Below, piece by piece: positions 50,515 through 62,558 of a stretch of 64,000 bases of DNA. The DNA is taken from NCBI GenBank assembly GCA_003993805.1, contig RSEF01000017.1:12006269-12070268 (forward strand), read 5' to 3'. Position 1 is the stretch's first letter; each line of letters opens with the position of its first letter. The notes beneath the pieces were generated by a model. That model searched no databases, had not been told where the DNA came from, and saw only the letters and a program-made list of their open reading frames with translations. The translations under genes were made by a program, and so were the position numbers. Source of the DNA: Himantopus leucocephalus (taxonomy: Eukaryota > Chordata > Aves > Charadriiformes > Recurvirostridae).

Positions 50515-51410
50515 AGCATGGGCATGGCTTTGTACTTCAGTCTGGAAACATTGCCCAAAGTTACGGGGTGGTGTGCGCTGTGTCTTGTAGTGCACTAACA
50601 GCAATAAGAGATGAAACATTAAGTTCCTTTGAATGTGGTTTTCAGAATGCTGATGTTCGCAGGACTGCTCTTGAGATTATTAACGTTTACCTCTTTCATG
50701 CTGATGTTTAAGGCTTTGCGGTATCCTAGTTCGTCGGAAGCTGTGAGCAAGCTGAAGAGAAGTATCTTGTGTTTCGTTGTGTAAGTAACTTTGCAGCCTC
50801 CGTAGAAATTCTGTGCTCAGCCACCAGACTGGATAGGGTCACTCTCCGTGTCTGCTGTGTTGGTGCTGCAGAAATAAAAGTAGCTTTGTTCAAAAGCCTC
50901 CAAATCTTCTTATTACCAGGGCAGGTTGCACAGTGAGGAGCAGGTCCATGATACTTCAGCTTTACTGTGGAAGGATTTGTACATTCAACTGATAAATTAT
51001 TCGTCTGTGCCTTTCACACCTGATTCTCTGTTTTTTGTGCTATTTTGTGCTACACTTGTTTGTTTCTTCTCAATTTGTTTCAAGCCTTTGTTTGTGTGTG
51101 TTAAACTGACTTTTGCCTGTGTTTTTATTGTGTTTTCTCCTGATACTTCACTTATAATTGAGAGTGCACAGCCTCAGCAAGCAATGAAGCAGTGTGCAAA
51201 TGCCTCCATGCAGGAAAAGTTGAAGATATTTCCTGAACTAATAAAGCGCAGGGGACTTAGGGTAGAACAATGAAGCAAGTAAACAAACACCAAGCATAAA
51301 ATAACATGAGCGTTAAATTCAGCTTCTGTGTAAGACACTCAGTGACTGTGTGTTTTTTAAATGAGCTGTGAATGAATTGCATTTGGTAGTAGGAAAAAAA
51401 CCCAAACAAC

Positions 51411-51452
51411 ACCCCCCCACACCCCCCCCAAAAAAAAAAACCCTACCCCAAA
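51411..51452. repeat. C-run/A-run low-complexity tract
   Basis: Two C runs of 7-8 bases are separated by ACA and followed by A11 and CCCTACCCC. The minus strand has potential to form a G-quadruplex. Confidence 0.8.
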
Positions 51453-54400
51453 AGACCCTTCAGGCGTGTAGGGAGAGAGTGCCATTTACACTCGCACTAG
51501 TATGAGCAGCTGTATAGTTGAACAGAAAGCATTACTTGCCTGGAAAGAAGATGGTAGAAGAGATTTTGGTATTTGGATTTGTAAAGTAGACTTCAGTAGC
51601 AGGCAAAATTGATGAAATAATGATAAAAATTAGAATATATAATCGTGGTAGGAACAAACTGATAGAGCTTCATAATGGAAAAGTCATGCCAGTCTGGTCT
51701 TTCACCGTGCACTTTATAGATTGTGTACGAATTGGAGCATACAATTTGTACTCTTATAGTACAAAAAGAGTGAAGTGAAAGGCAGTAAATCAGAATTACT
51801 TGTAATGATTTGCAGAGATAGGTGATAGAGCTCATACAATGAAAGCCTAAAATGCTGTCGGGTTAAACAGAGAGTGAGACATTTGTATGCATGACATAAT
51901 TGACAGTTCAGTTTGGTTGCTTTCCATGGCAGCATAGGAGACCTGCTAACATTTGGAGTTGTGCTTTTCTTCAGAATCACATTGAGATATTCTGCTACTG
52001 CCCTGGGGCTTAGCAAAATCACGTGGGAATGTCGCTTCAGTAGCGTGCTTGCTGTCACCTTGATTCTTCAGTCCTGGGGAGGGATGGGGTACCGCTTGCC
52101 TGGGCGTTCGTCTTGTACTTGTGACTTGCTTAAAGCTTCTGGAAAGGGAAAAATATGGAAGGGGACTAAGCCCCTCTTCTGGTTTGGCTCTTGCATATCA
52201 TCAGAGACTTGGGCAACTTTTTTTCACAAATATGTTGATTTTGGTATCGGCAGAGTGTTAGTGAAAGATAAATTCTGGCTCATGATCGAAATGCTATATA
52301 GGCAAAAAATAATTTAGCATTGAGGACCACCTTTTTCTTCTTTCTTCTATTTTGGGGGGCACAAAACTGAATACTGCAGAGGGCTGATAAATGTGTTGTT
52401 CTTTAAAATACACATTACTTCAGTCTAGGAAAATATCAAATGAAAAGATTCTGTCTTTTCATATCTTTTTCTAATCTAATTCATTGTTTTGTGTTCCTTT
52501 CACTCAATGAGTAGCAGCTTTTGGCAATGACAGATACTCTATTGTGACTGAAATATGCATTTTGTAAGTCATAACTTTACTTGGTATTTAAATAAACTGT
52601 GTATGTACAGTGTGCAAGATTTATGCAGAACACAGCTGGAGGTATTCTGCTCAGAATTCCTATGGTTTAAAATGTCTCTTTCAAGTTTGGCAATGTGTTG
52701 TGAAGTAGATACCATTATGATAATTGGAAGTTCAGCTTCTCTGTCTTGCTCTATTATTTTTTTTGAATACAATTAACACATCACACACACTTCACCTGGT
52801 CTCTCCTCATTTACCTCTGACACTTCCTTGATATTTATTTAGACACATGTGGTGTCTTTGCTTTGAACTCTATAGTTGGTATATTCACTAGATTTTTTTT
52901 TTTTTAATAAACATTTTTCTCGTTTAGAGATATACAATTAGCGTGCATTGTTAGAGAAAAGTATACATATTGATGTCAATTTAAGTCTTTTACTTATTTG
53001 TTAGATGATCAGGACATAAATTGTATAAAGATTGTAGAGAAAACTGTGATTACTCTCAAATCAAAATACCTGCTGAGAACTTGCAGAAGCAGCTCATTTT
53101 ATTATGGTTCTCATGAGGGAACAGTACAGAGAAGATATGCAAAAAGCTATCTAGAGAAAAATTAAAAAAAATATGAATAATACATTTAGCTTGAAATTGT
53201 TATATTTTCTTTAAGGTAGCGTAAACATGAAGCACAGAACTCAAATGTTTTGTTTGAACTAAGCTTTATTCTTTCAGATTCAGCAGCAATGCTTTTAGTT
53301 CTGAAAACAAAAGAAAGACATTACTGTTTGTTTTAAAAATAAACCCAAATTATTAAACTGAACTTAATAAAATACTATTGGCATAGTTTTTATATCTTAA
53401 ATAATGTATGTATTGTGCTGCATTATATAACATGTATAAAACTATTAGCAAGGTAATGCCAATATCCTCCAGAAGAAAACTAGAAATTATATGAAATAGT
53501 TTTTATAATTTTGGAAAAAAAGAAAGTATCTGACAGATCAAATTTTAGTGATACCACAGGAAAAAAGAACATGAAAATATCATAATACTGTACTTCATTT
53601 GTGGAAATTAGGTTCGGAGTTTTCCTTTTTATTTTTAGTTTTAGGAACACTCCTAAGGCTTGGAGGTTTAATAAAGAAAAAATCGAAAATTCAGTCTAAG
53701 CTTGGTCCTCATGATAAAGCATGAAATTATTCTGGATTATTTCATTAATTTTAGCTGCAGTTTGGAATGAACTGGGGCTATGGTTTTGTGGAAGTCCTAT
53801 TCACTGTCCATTCCTGTGATAGCTGTTTTCCGTAATATTTTCAGTAACTGTATTACTGAAGATGTCTCATATTTGTAAATTAGTTTATTACAGGAGAAAG
53901 GTGTCATCTACTGAATAAGAATTAATTTTTCTTTTAAAATTGAATTGATCAACCCCAAGCTTTTCAGGTCCAAGATTCCAAGGTTTTCATATGAAAGTTA
54001 AAAGCTGTTTAGAAAAAAAATGGAAAGTAACCTGTGACCTTGAATGTGTTTTATAGAAAGCGTGATTTTTTCCTTATGAAAGGTTTGTCTCAGAGTTCTC
54101 ATGCATTGCAGAGAGTCTTCCTTGTTCCTGCAGCACCAGTTAGTTGTGAAATGGAAATCCCCACAGTGTGAAGGGTTCTGAAACGTTGTCCACAACAAAG
54201 GAAGTGTGGTTGTGACAAAATACAAAAATGAGGTGTGTTGGGTTGCTTCACCGCATCCATCACCATGGAGAGACCTATTGTTCTACAGTTGCATCTTTGC
54301 TGGGTTGCTTAGGGAAGGGCATGAGGCAGAAACCATTAGAACAGGGCACTTCTAAAGGAGACCTATAACACAATAATGCGAAAGGAAATCAGTGTTTTCT

Positions 54401-54896
54401 GTTGCGATACCTTGGACTTGGACTTCCAATTTTCAAAATGCACATTTAGAAATTATCTCTGTATAAAACTACTTGGAAGACTGTATTTTTTAACTTTTTT
54501 TTTTTAATAAAATCATTCTGTAATAAAATATTTCAAGTACTGGCTAAGCTGTAAAGCTTAGGGCTGATAAACAAAGCATCTGAAGCCAAATGGCCCCTTA
54601 GCTAACCCCAATTAAAATAAAGATTTCATTGCGCTCTGTCCTGACAGAGAGGGAACATATTGTTGCCTTTAAGGGAGTTTGGTTTAGTTAATGAAAGAAT
54701 TTATTTCATTTTTTCAAATACAGAACCTAATTAAATAAGTTTCAACTTGACTTGTAGTTGAGGACATTTTAACTCCTTAAAGGTTACTTTTGTGTCCAAG
54801 CAAAGCTCTCTTTTGAATAATTTCTAATGCACTATTTAGTTTTGTGATTTATATAATAAATTTTATAGCAGATCTCATGAGTAACTGTATGCCTGT

Positions 54897-54921
54897 TATA
54901 TATATACACACATACATATAT
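54897..54921. repeat. (TA)n/(CA)n microsatellite
   Basis: TATATATATACACACATACATATAT is a short compound dinucleotide repeat. Confidence 0.8.
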
Positions 54922-57179
54922 GGTGTTGATTCTAAAAGCAGAAAACTTGTTATTGATGTTACTCTGTTCAAGCATCCTTTTTGGCATGAAGTATTACTCA
55001 GAGATAGTAACTAACACTAGATTCTTAAAAGTAATATGGAAATGAAGGTGGCATGGTTCTGCTCTGAATGCACTTTAAATGCTGTAAAATGATATATGTA
55101 CATTGCTTACTGCTGCTGTTCAATGAAAAGAAAGATATATCAAAGAATTATTTTTGGTGAAGCTCTCCAAGCAGTAGTTAAAATCTGTATCTCTAGAATG
55201 TTTTTTCTTAGAGAGGATTAATGGTGAAAATGAAAGCAATTTGTAAGGATTACAAATGTAATTGGTTTGCCTTTCTTCAGGATCCGTCTGTACTTGTATA
55301 GGTAAAGTTCATCCCCCATTTGTCAACTACTAATTTGTTACATATTCTTCACTAAGAATATATGAAAAATAAAGAAGACCTTTATCTACACATGCTTTCT
55401 TCTTACATACAAGAACATTTTATACTTAATGCTTGAAGGCAGTCAAAGAACAGGAAGGCTGTTGCTTACCTTAATTTCTTGCCTAAAATTTAAAAAAATG
55501 TTAAATGGCTGCTGTGTCTCTGATAGTAAAATCATATGAGAAGAGTTACAGTCTCTGTTGAATGATTGTGCATAATGCTGTTTGGCTGTCTTGTTCGTAC
55601 TTTGTCAATGTAGTAACTGTAATTAAAAGCACCTAACTGGCCTTAGTTACAAAGTGATGGGTTCTTTTAAATCACTTGTTACAGAAGCTGAACCTAATCA
55701 AGGAAGTTCGTGCTTAAGGTAAATAATTTTAAGTTGTAACAAGTATGTAGATATTTCCCCAAAACGTATCTAAGAAACTATAAATACACATTGTTTTGGA
55801 GCAGTGGCTTTCCAATTAATAGGGAGGACTTTTTGATCAAAATTTTAAAAACATACTTATGTTGCATCCCCTTATTTGGGGATTTTAAGCTAATGTTTGG
55901 AGTATGTGTTCTCTTCCAAATGTCACTTGGTCATACATTCTCCTTTACATGTTGAATAAATTGCATTCCAGCTCTCTTAAAATGAGTGTCCAGGGTGAGC
56001 AAAGAAGTTGTCTCTGGTAGAGGGCTATTGATTTCCCTAAGTCGAAGTCATTCCCAAGGCTTTTGACTACTTTTGCTTCGGGTCTGTGTGACTTCAGATT
56101 TGATTGTTACCTTCAACTCTGGAGGTGAATGATATTCAAAGAATTTCCACCTGTCTGAGGAAATAAATTAATTTTATTGACAGATAAGTCACAAAATATT
56201 TAATAGTTTGGGAGGGACTCATGGGGGGCTTTTTAGTTGAAAAAGAGTTCTTTGATGTGGGTGTGAACATTAATGAAATGAAGGACTAGGTGGTACCAGT
56301 GTCCTAAAAATCCCTTACTTAATTGGCATATGTTACAGATCTTGAGATAACTGAAATGCAGTGCTGTTCTTTTCTCTTTTGTGAATTTCTGTATTTCATT
56401 ATAATTAAGATGTGTTTCAGAAATCTCAAGAATAGTTGCCAAACATAACCAAAAATAAAGCATCGCATCTAGCCAGAGTTCTAGATATGCTCGCTCTGCC
56501 CTAAAGCTATGTTTCCCATCCATTATCTTGTCATAGCTTATTGTGCTCAATTTTAATTAAATTTTAATAGCAATTTTGCAGTCATAACTGACATGAAAGT
56601 TTTCCAAAGACTATTATACCCACAGGATATTTCCCTTATGTGTTTTTCTTGTTTCGTGTTTTTCATCTTGTCCAAATTCTGTTCTTTGGAAAAGTCTTTC
56701 GTGATGGAGAGCATGAAACAGAAAATGGAGAAAATGGTATAGTGACTTGACTGTATCAGTTTACAACCAAAAGTAATCAATTGCGGTTTGTGTTCTTTGG
56801 GAACGTTGATTCTAATAGTCATATAAGTCTTAAAAACTTATATATTTGGTAAAGATCTTGGGTTTTATTTAATTTTACTTATGTTCAGTGTAGTGTATAC
56901 ACCGAGTATTTTACATTTAAGTTTCAACATACAGATGTTGAATCTTTAAATATGAAAACTACTTTTGCAATGCTGCAACCTGCAGTTCTTGCTTTTCTGC
57001 CTTTAGGGGTGTTGTATTCACAAATGTTATGCACAGGTTTTACTTTGATATCCCAGAATCTGAGAAGTGACTTTTTATGCTTAAAAAACCCCAATACAAC
57101 CATCGTTGGCTCATCAATCCTTATTGCTGCATAGGAAGCCCTGTAATATTAATTGGTTGTCACATCCCTAAGAAATAAT

Positions 57180-57440
57180 GGATTAACGCGCTTGATCATA
57201 ATGCCCTGTTCAGGAGCTGAAGTTCGCTGATGTCCCCAGCCTCTCTATTTAACGCAATTACAGATATGCATTCAGGACATTTGAGTGGATTGCATTTCAT
57301 TAATACGATTTGAGCAGACAATACTAAGTTGCTGTTGGGCCCGCTCTGACAGCTAATTACTGAAATGAAGTGTGTACATGGCTAAGAAACAGTGGAGCAC
57401 TTGTCAGGAACATTAGAACAATGCAGAAATAGCGCCAAAT
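57180..57440. promoter_or_regulatory. Candidate conserved noncoding element
   Basis: About 260 bases of balanced, repeat-free sequence carry several homeodomain cores: ATTAACGC, CGCAATTACAG, TTCATTAATACG and CAGCTAATTACTG. They also carry ATATGCATT, close to an octamer/POU-type core. No coding frame or transposon resemblance is seen. Conservation is inferred from appearance only, not from an alignment. Confidence 0.35.
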
Positions 57441-59376
57441 CTTGGAATCACTCCTCTGGACAGTTTTTCTTGCCTCTCCAGACCAACCTTGGGACATATA
57501 TGATTGTAGTGGTGAGTTAGACTTTAGGGAAACAAAGTTTGATGCTGTTGACTAAAATGCAATATAATTCTGTTTTGCCCTTTTCTCTGTTTAATTCAGA
57601 CGCTTGTCTGTACTTACCCCGATTGCTAAACGCTCTTACCTCTTGCTTACAGACACCATTGCACATTTTCCTCCATAAAATGTCTAATCTGGTTATTTGA
57701 ATACCAGAGATACTGTGAATGTCACACAATTTTGTAACATTGTTTATAGGAAAAGCTCTCCCTGACAGTTTGAAGGAGGAGGATAGGGAGTGAGTTATCA
57801 TTGTCTCTTCCAGAATAAAAAAACATGGGCAATCAATGAGGTTTGTAACAGCAAAGGTTCGAAATAAATGAGAAGGAGCTCTTCTTTGTACAATAGGTAG
57901 TAACGCTGCCAAGCACTTTATCAAATGGTACTGAGGAAGTTTGTATTGGTTTGGGGGAAGATTGAAGAGATACTTGGGAGAGGCCTCTGTTGGGGTGTAT
58001 TTAATACAAAAGCAACAGCAGACTCGGCAGATTTCTTGAGATGAAGGTCTTGATCTGATAGTCCGAGGGGAGAAAGAACATTCAGGCTTTCTACCCTCCT
58101 GATCTTTCCTGAACATCTGCTTATGGCTACATTGGAGATGGAACACCGGGCAGGTGGACTCTTCATGTGATCAGTTATGGCCCTTGTGTTCTAAAACTGG
58201 GGGTTTCAACTCTTCTCTTGTCATTTTACTTTTTTTTCTTTATCTTATATTTGGGTATCAGCCACTGGGAATGAGATGTTGCTAGAGAATTGTGTAACTT
58301 GTCATAAAGTAAAGTAAAAAAGAAAAAGCAAGAACTTGTTTCAGATGCTGGGTGCACAAGGCTCTCCCATCCCGTTTCCATTTCAGGCATTCTGAGGTAT
58401 TTTTGGTAACAGTTGTCTTTTGGAAGAGACGATGATTCTGTTTAAGAATCTGTGCTACACCTTTGGCGTTGAGCACATTTTATACCCATCTGAAATCTTG
58501 TTGCGCATGTGTCATTCTAGAGTAGAAGAAGCAAAAGCTGCGGTGTGTTCAGTACTGGGGAAGGGAGCTCATCTCAAGGCGTTCATAAAAACCCTTATTA
58601 CCCAATGTGGTTTTGTCTTTGTGATATATCTGCAGAATTATTAAAAATAATATGATGCTGGCTACAAAGCATTTTTATCATCCAATTCAACTGACTTCTG
58701 TATTGTAAGAGAAGGTGCTAGTCATTATTGGAGATTTTTTTTCTGTTGATGTTAAGAGGAGTCGTGGATTACCAGTGTAGTTTATCTTGATGAGCGCATC
58801 CATATCCCTTATTATAACGAGAGCCAGTGCCACCTTGGAGCAGCTCGTGTTATTTAATCTGTGCGTCTGCAAGTCCACAGGTAACATGGAGGCAAGAGAG
58901 TTTGTGTTAAATACGCTTGAGTCTTTATTACCTTAGTGGTACTTGCTCATCTTTCTGGTTTTCCAAGGCATTTTTCTTTTTAATCCTTAAACATTTCAGT
59001 TAGTAAACAGAAACAGAGGAAACTGAGGTGGTTTTTTATTCTATTGACAATAAGGATCAGCTAAATAAGCTGATTTAATCATATTTGCAATCTGGTGACC
59101 TATACAAAATTGCAGCTTGGTTTCTTGGTCAGTATGAGAGTGCACCTTCTAAAATGTACCACTTTTAGTAACTCAGGAGTTATAACTAAGGTGCTTAAGA
59201 GATTTTGCTTTAGTCTTCATTCACAGATAGTTCAAGGATGACAAACCATACTATCAGGCAGTAAAATAATTGCACTAGAAGAGTATTTTATTTCTTGTTG
59301 AAGTTGAATTGAATCTAAAATTTTTTTATTCAAGTCTGCTGCTTCAATTGGAGGAAAAAAAAAAGACAGTAGCAGG

Positions 59377-59394
59377 TTGCCAGTAGAGGGTCTG
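59377..59394 (+). promoter_or_regulatory. Weak CTCF-like motif
   Basis: TTGCCAGTAGAGGGTCTG matches the CTCF core through CCAGTAGAGGG but loses the following C/R/S positions. It is weaker than the other two. Confidence 0.25.
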
Positions 59395-59989
59395 TTCTGC
59401 CTGATCAACTCAAAAATTCATGTTGAGGTGCTGGAATAGTTTGCCATTCTTGCAACTCATTTTACAAAACAAGTTCCAGACTGAGCTCTGCTTTCATATA
59501 TTCTCTCTCCGTGGAAATTATGTCCTTTTTCTCATTTCAAATTAGATGAGTACAATGAAATCCGTATTTTACATATTTATTAACACGGCTTTCATCCCTG
59601 TGGTATTGTAACTATCCTCACTACTTTATGCAAAGAAGTTACAAGGAGAACTCGCAAACCTTTAGGAGGTATATGTGATCACTCTTTTTCAAGCATTATT
59701 GCTCATATCTGTATTCTTCTTGCATGTTGCTCCACCCACCATTATTTCCTGGCCTTCCTTTCCATACACTGTTGATGGCATTGATTTTTTTTATTTTTTT
59801 AAATTCTGAAATAAATCCCATAGACCTCATGCCAAGGTCAAATCTCCTTACCTATCCATTGTGAAAATCCTGAAGAGTGAAGAAATTATGTTGGCTCCAG
59901 TGTCTGGCATGTGGAGGGTTAAGGGCATTTTTAGCCTCACCAAAAAGTATTTGGTCAGGTACTCAGGTGCTGGAAATTTTCTTAGCAAC

Positions 59990-60290
59990 ATCAGTCACCT
60001 AGGAACATGATCATCTGCTGTTCTGGGGTAGAGATTACAGAGCTTAATGATTAGCTACTATAAGCTGCAGCTGATGCCAGACTCTACCCCCTTTACACCT
60101 AATTAGCCTCATTAATGAGCTCTTCTGCTCTCCACAGAGAGGGCTTCCTCCTTGGAATAGGAGGCAAAAATACTTCACCCAGGTAGATGTGCTGAAACCT
60201 TTAATTATTGCCCACACCTGCAAAGCCTTGTGTCTCTGACAGCAATATTGCTTAGCTGAAATTGTGCTTATTTACAGTGACCACAGTACA
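59990..60290. promoter_or_regulatory. Candidate enhancer-like element with homeodomain palindromes
   Basis: The block is repeat-free. Its core at 60099-60119 has the palindromes CTAATTAG and CTCATTAATGAG one base apart, both with TAAT/ATTA cores. An E-box-like CAGCTG lies at 60068-60073. Such clusters are typical of developmental enhancers, but function is inference. Confidence 0.35.
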
Positions 60291-62530
60291 AAGTATTAAC
60301 TCTTTAGCACCTTAGGAATTGCTTTTAAGCTTTGAAAGTATTTATATAGGCTATAAATCTAAGCACTCAAAAATGTTATGCTTAATAAAGTTGAGTGTGG
60401 TGGGGGCGGTTGTATGTGACAAAAATGGTTTTAAAAGTTCCTGAGTATTTTGTTTAGCCCTGAAAAATGAGTGTCAATGGCCGTTTAAATGTCAAATACT
60501 GTGTTACCAGAACTAAGAACCCTGTTAGTGAAGTTTCATTCTTTAAATGAGCAACTTTTGCATTTGGAGCAATGCTATTTTTTTACTGCTAAAATGAAAA
60601 TATGAAAAATACACATGTAGTAATCAATGCAGCAGACAGTAACTGAGCCATTGAAGCATTCTGGTGTGATTCTGTTATAGCAATTATTGGTAAACATCTA
60701 GTACTTTCTAGTGTTTAAATTCCTTGAGATTTGGTAACATTGTGTTTGCTTTATTGTTTATCTGTTTTAATGCTAAAATAGCTATGTAACATTTTTTGCA
60801 TGAGCATTTGGGTCAAAGCCGTTATGCCCACGTAGAGAAAATGTGTATGTACATTTATCAGATTAGCTCAAGTCCATGCTTATTCTAGTTTTTAATGGAG
60901 AAAGTTCAAAATGCTCATTCCTCAGTGCAAGTTCTTTGTTGGTTATTTAGTAACTTTTTCCACAGTAGCCAACTTCCTTAAATTTTCAGTGGGAAATGCT
61001 TACTGTGAAAATACCTAGTGTCGGTGATGTGGGTACTCCGTGGCCCTGGAGAGAGTGTGATCCGGCCCTGCGGAATAGTCGGCTTCCTTGAAGAAGAAGC
61101 GAGCAGGTGGAGAGTGTTTTCTTTTACTGTCGTTTCATGGTTATTCACCTGGCTTTCTCGGCTTCTGGCCCCTCATTGCAGCAGGTGAAGCAATCAGAGG
61201 AAATCTTGGGCTTTAGGATCCTCGGAGTCTGCAGGCAGCTGTAGGCACAAGTAGTAGTTCTTTCTGAGGGCGTCGGAGCCAAGGAAATTTTTTCTTCTAA
61301 ATGCATCTTCTAAGGTGAATAGATCATGTGCCTCCTGCCAGGCATGTTCAATGCCTGTGGAGAGTGAGAGGGCTTTCCAACCAAAGTTGTGAGATTGTTA
61401 CATTTTAGTCAACTTTGTTTCCCTTGAAGATGTTCTCAGCAGAATGCTGAGCTAATTTGAACTACGGCTTTAAAGTTAAAAAGGAATTTGGAACAGAAAA
61501 CATGTATTCATACCATTGGAAGAATATTAAGAAACAGAAAATAGGTTCTCAAAGCTGTGAGATCACCGCAATAACAGACATCGTTATTAGCGATTCTTAT
61601 GAATAGGTAGAGCAAAGTTTGTTTTACTTTATTAATAATTAAAACAACATCAAGGCTTACCAGCGAAGATGTAATAGTGCACTGTGTGAATCACAGAAAT
61701 TCATATGCATTTTTCCATGAATGCAATTTGAATTGAATGCCAAAATAAAGCATCAAAAATGAGTGTTTTGTCAATTGTTAGTGCTCCTTAAAACTGTTAC
61801 ATAAATGGGATTGAAGTTTGCGGACTCTTCTGACGGAAATCTTGGCAGGTTTAGTTCTGTTTCCTGGGTGAGAAAGCCTGAGGTTCCAGGGCAGATGAGA
61901 AGGACTTTTACAAGATAAAAATTATCATTGAGGGCATGTGGGTCTGGAGGGGAGCAGAGCTGGCATTTTTGGCCCAGCGGATATCTGCCCATCTGCTCTC
62001 TGTCAGAACACGTTAGAAGTGCATCTGGATCCGTGCCCCAGTGTTTCGGCTTGGAGCGGCTCGTGCGCTTGTCTCCACGACAACTCAAGGAACTGGGTAA
62101 ACTGCTGCGCTCCCAGCCAGATGCTTCTCTGCACATGTGGTCTAATTAGATGGCATTTTCCCCCCTCACAATAGAGTTCAGAAATTTTGCATGGTTTCCA
62201 TGTCAGAAATGTGTAGCTGATATAATGGGAGTTGGGAGGAGTCATGTGGCCAAACACTAAATAATTACACTTGCTGCAAAGCTGGGCTTCAGCGTGTGAG
62301 AGCTGTAGGTCTGCAGGAATGCAGAACAAATCCCTGCGGTTGCTTCACCGTGGACTGAGCAAAACCTGCGGGGGAAGTGGTGAAAGGAAAAACCTGCTTT
62401 TTTTTCATCCTCACACTGGATGCAACTTTCTCTTTATGAATACATCAGGAAGGAATTGGGGGACTGAGATTACATATCTTGCAATAAATGCTTGCAAGAC
62501 AGCATTCTCAGTCTTTCAGAGGCGGGATTT

Positions 62531-62558
62531 CTTTTTTCTTTTTTTTTTTTTTTTTTTT
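62531..62558. repeat. Poly-T tract
   Basis: CTTTTTTC is followed by about 20 T. No retroposed sequence with a matching polyadenylation signal is seen on the minus strand beside it, so it is read as a simple repeat. Confidence 0.85.

Noticed and set aside
50203..50619. 138-codon open frame on the minus strand with a hydrophobic stretch
   Set aside because: The hydrophobic part is the translation of an AAAC-type low-complexity tract.
57517..58146. Longest open frame in the window, 209 codons on the minus strand
   Set aside because: It has no recognisable domain, no repeat of amino-acid pattern, no promoter or splice context and ordinary intron composition. A single frame of this length is not unexpected by chance in 64 kb read in six frames.
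62531..62558. Poly-T as the tail of a minus-strand retroposed gene
   Set aside because: The sequence to its right has no reversed polyadenylation signal, no target-site duplication and no recognisable gene remnant.
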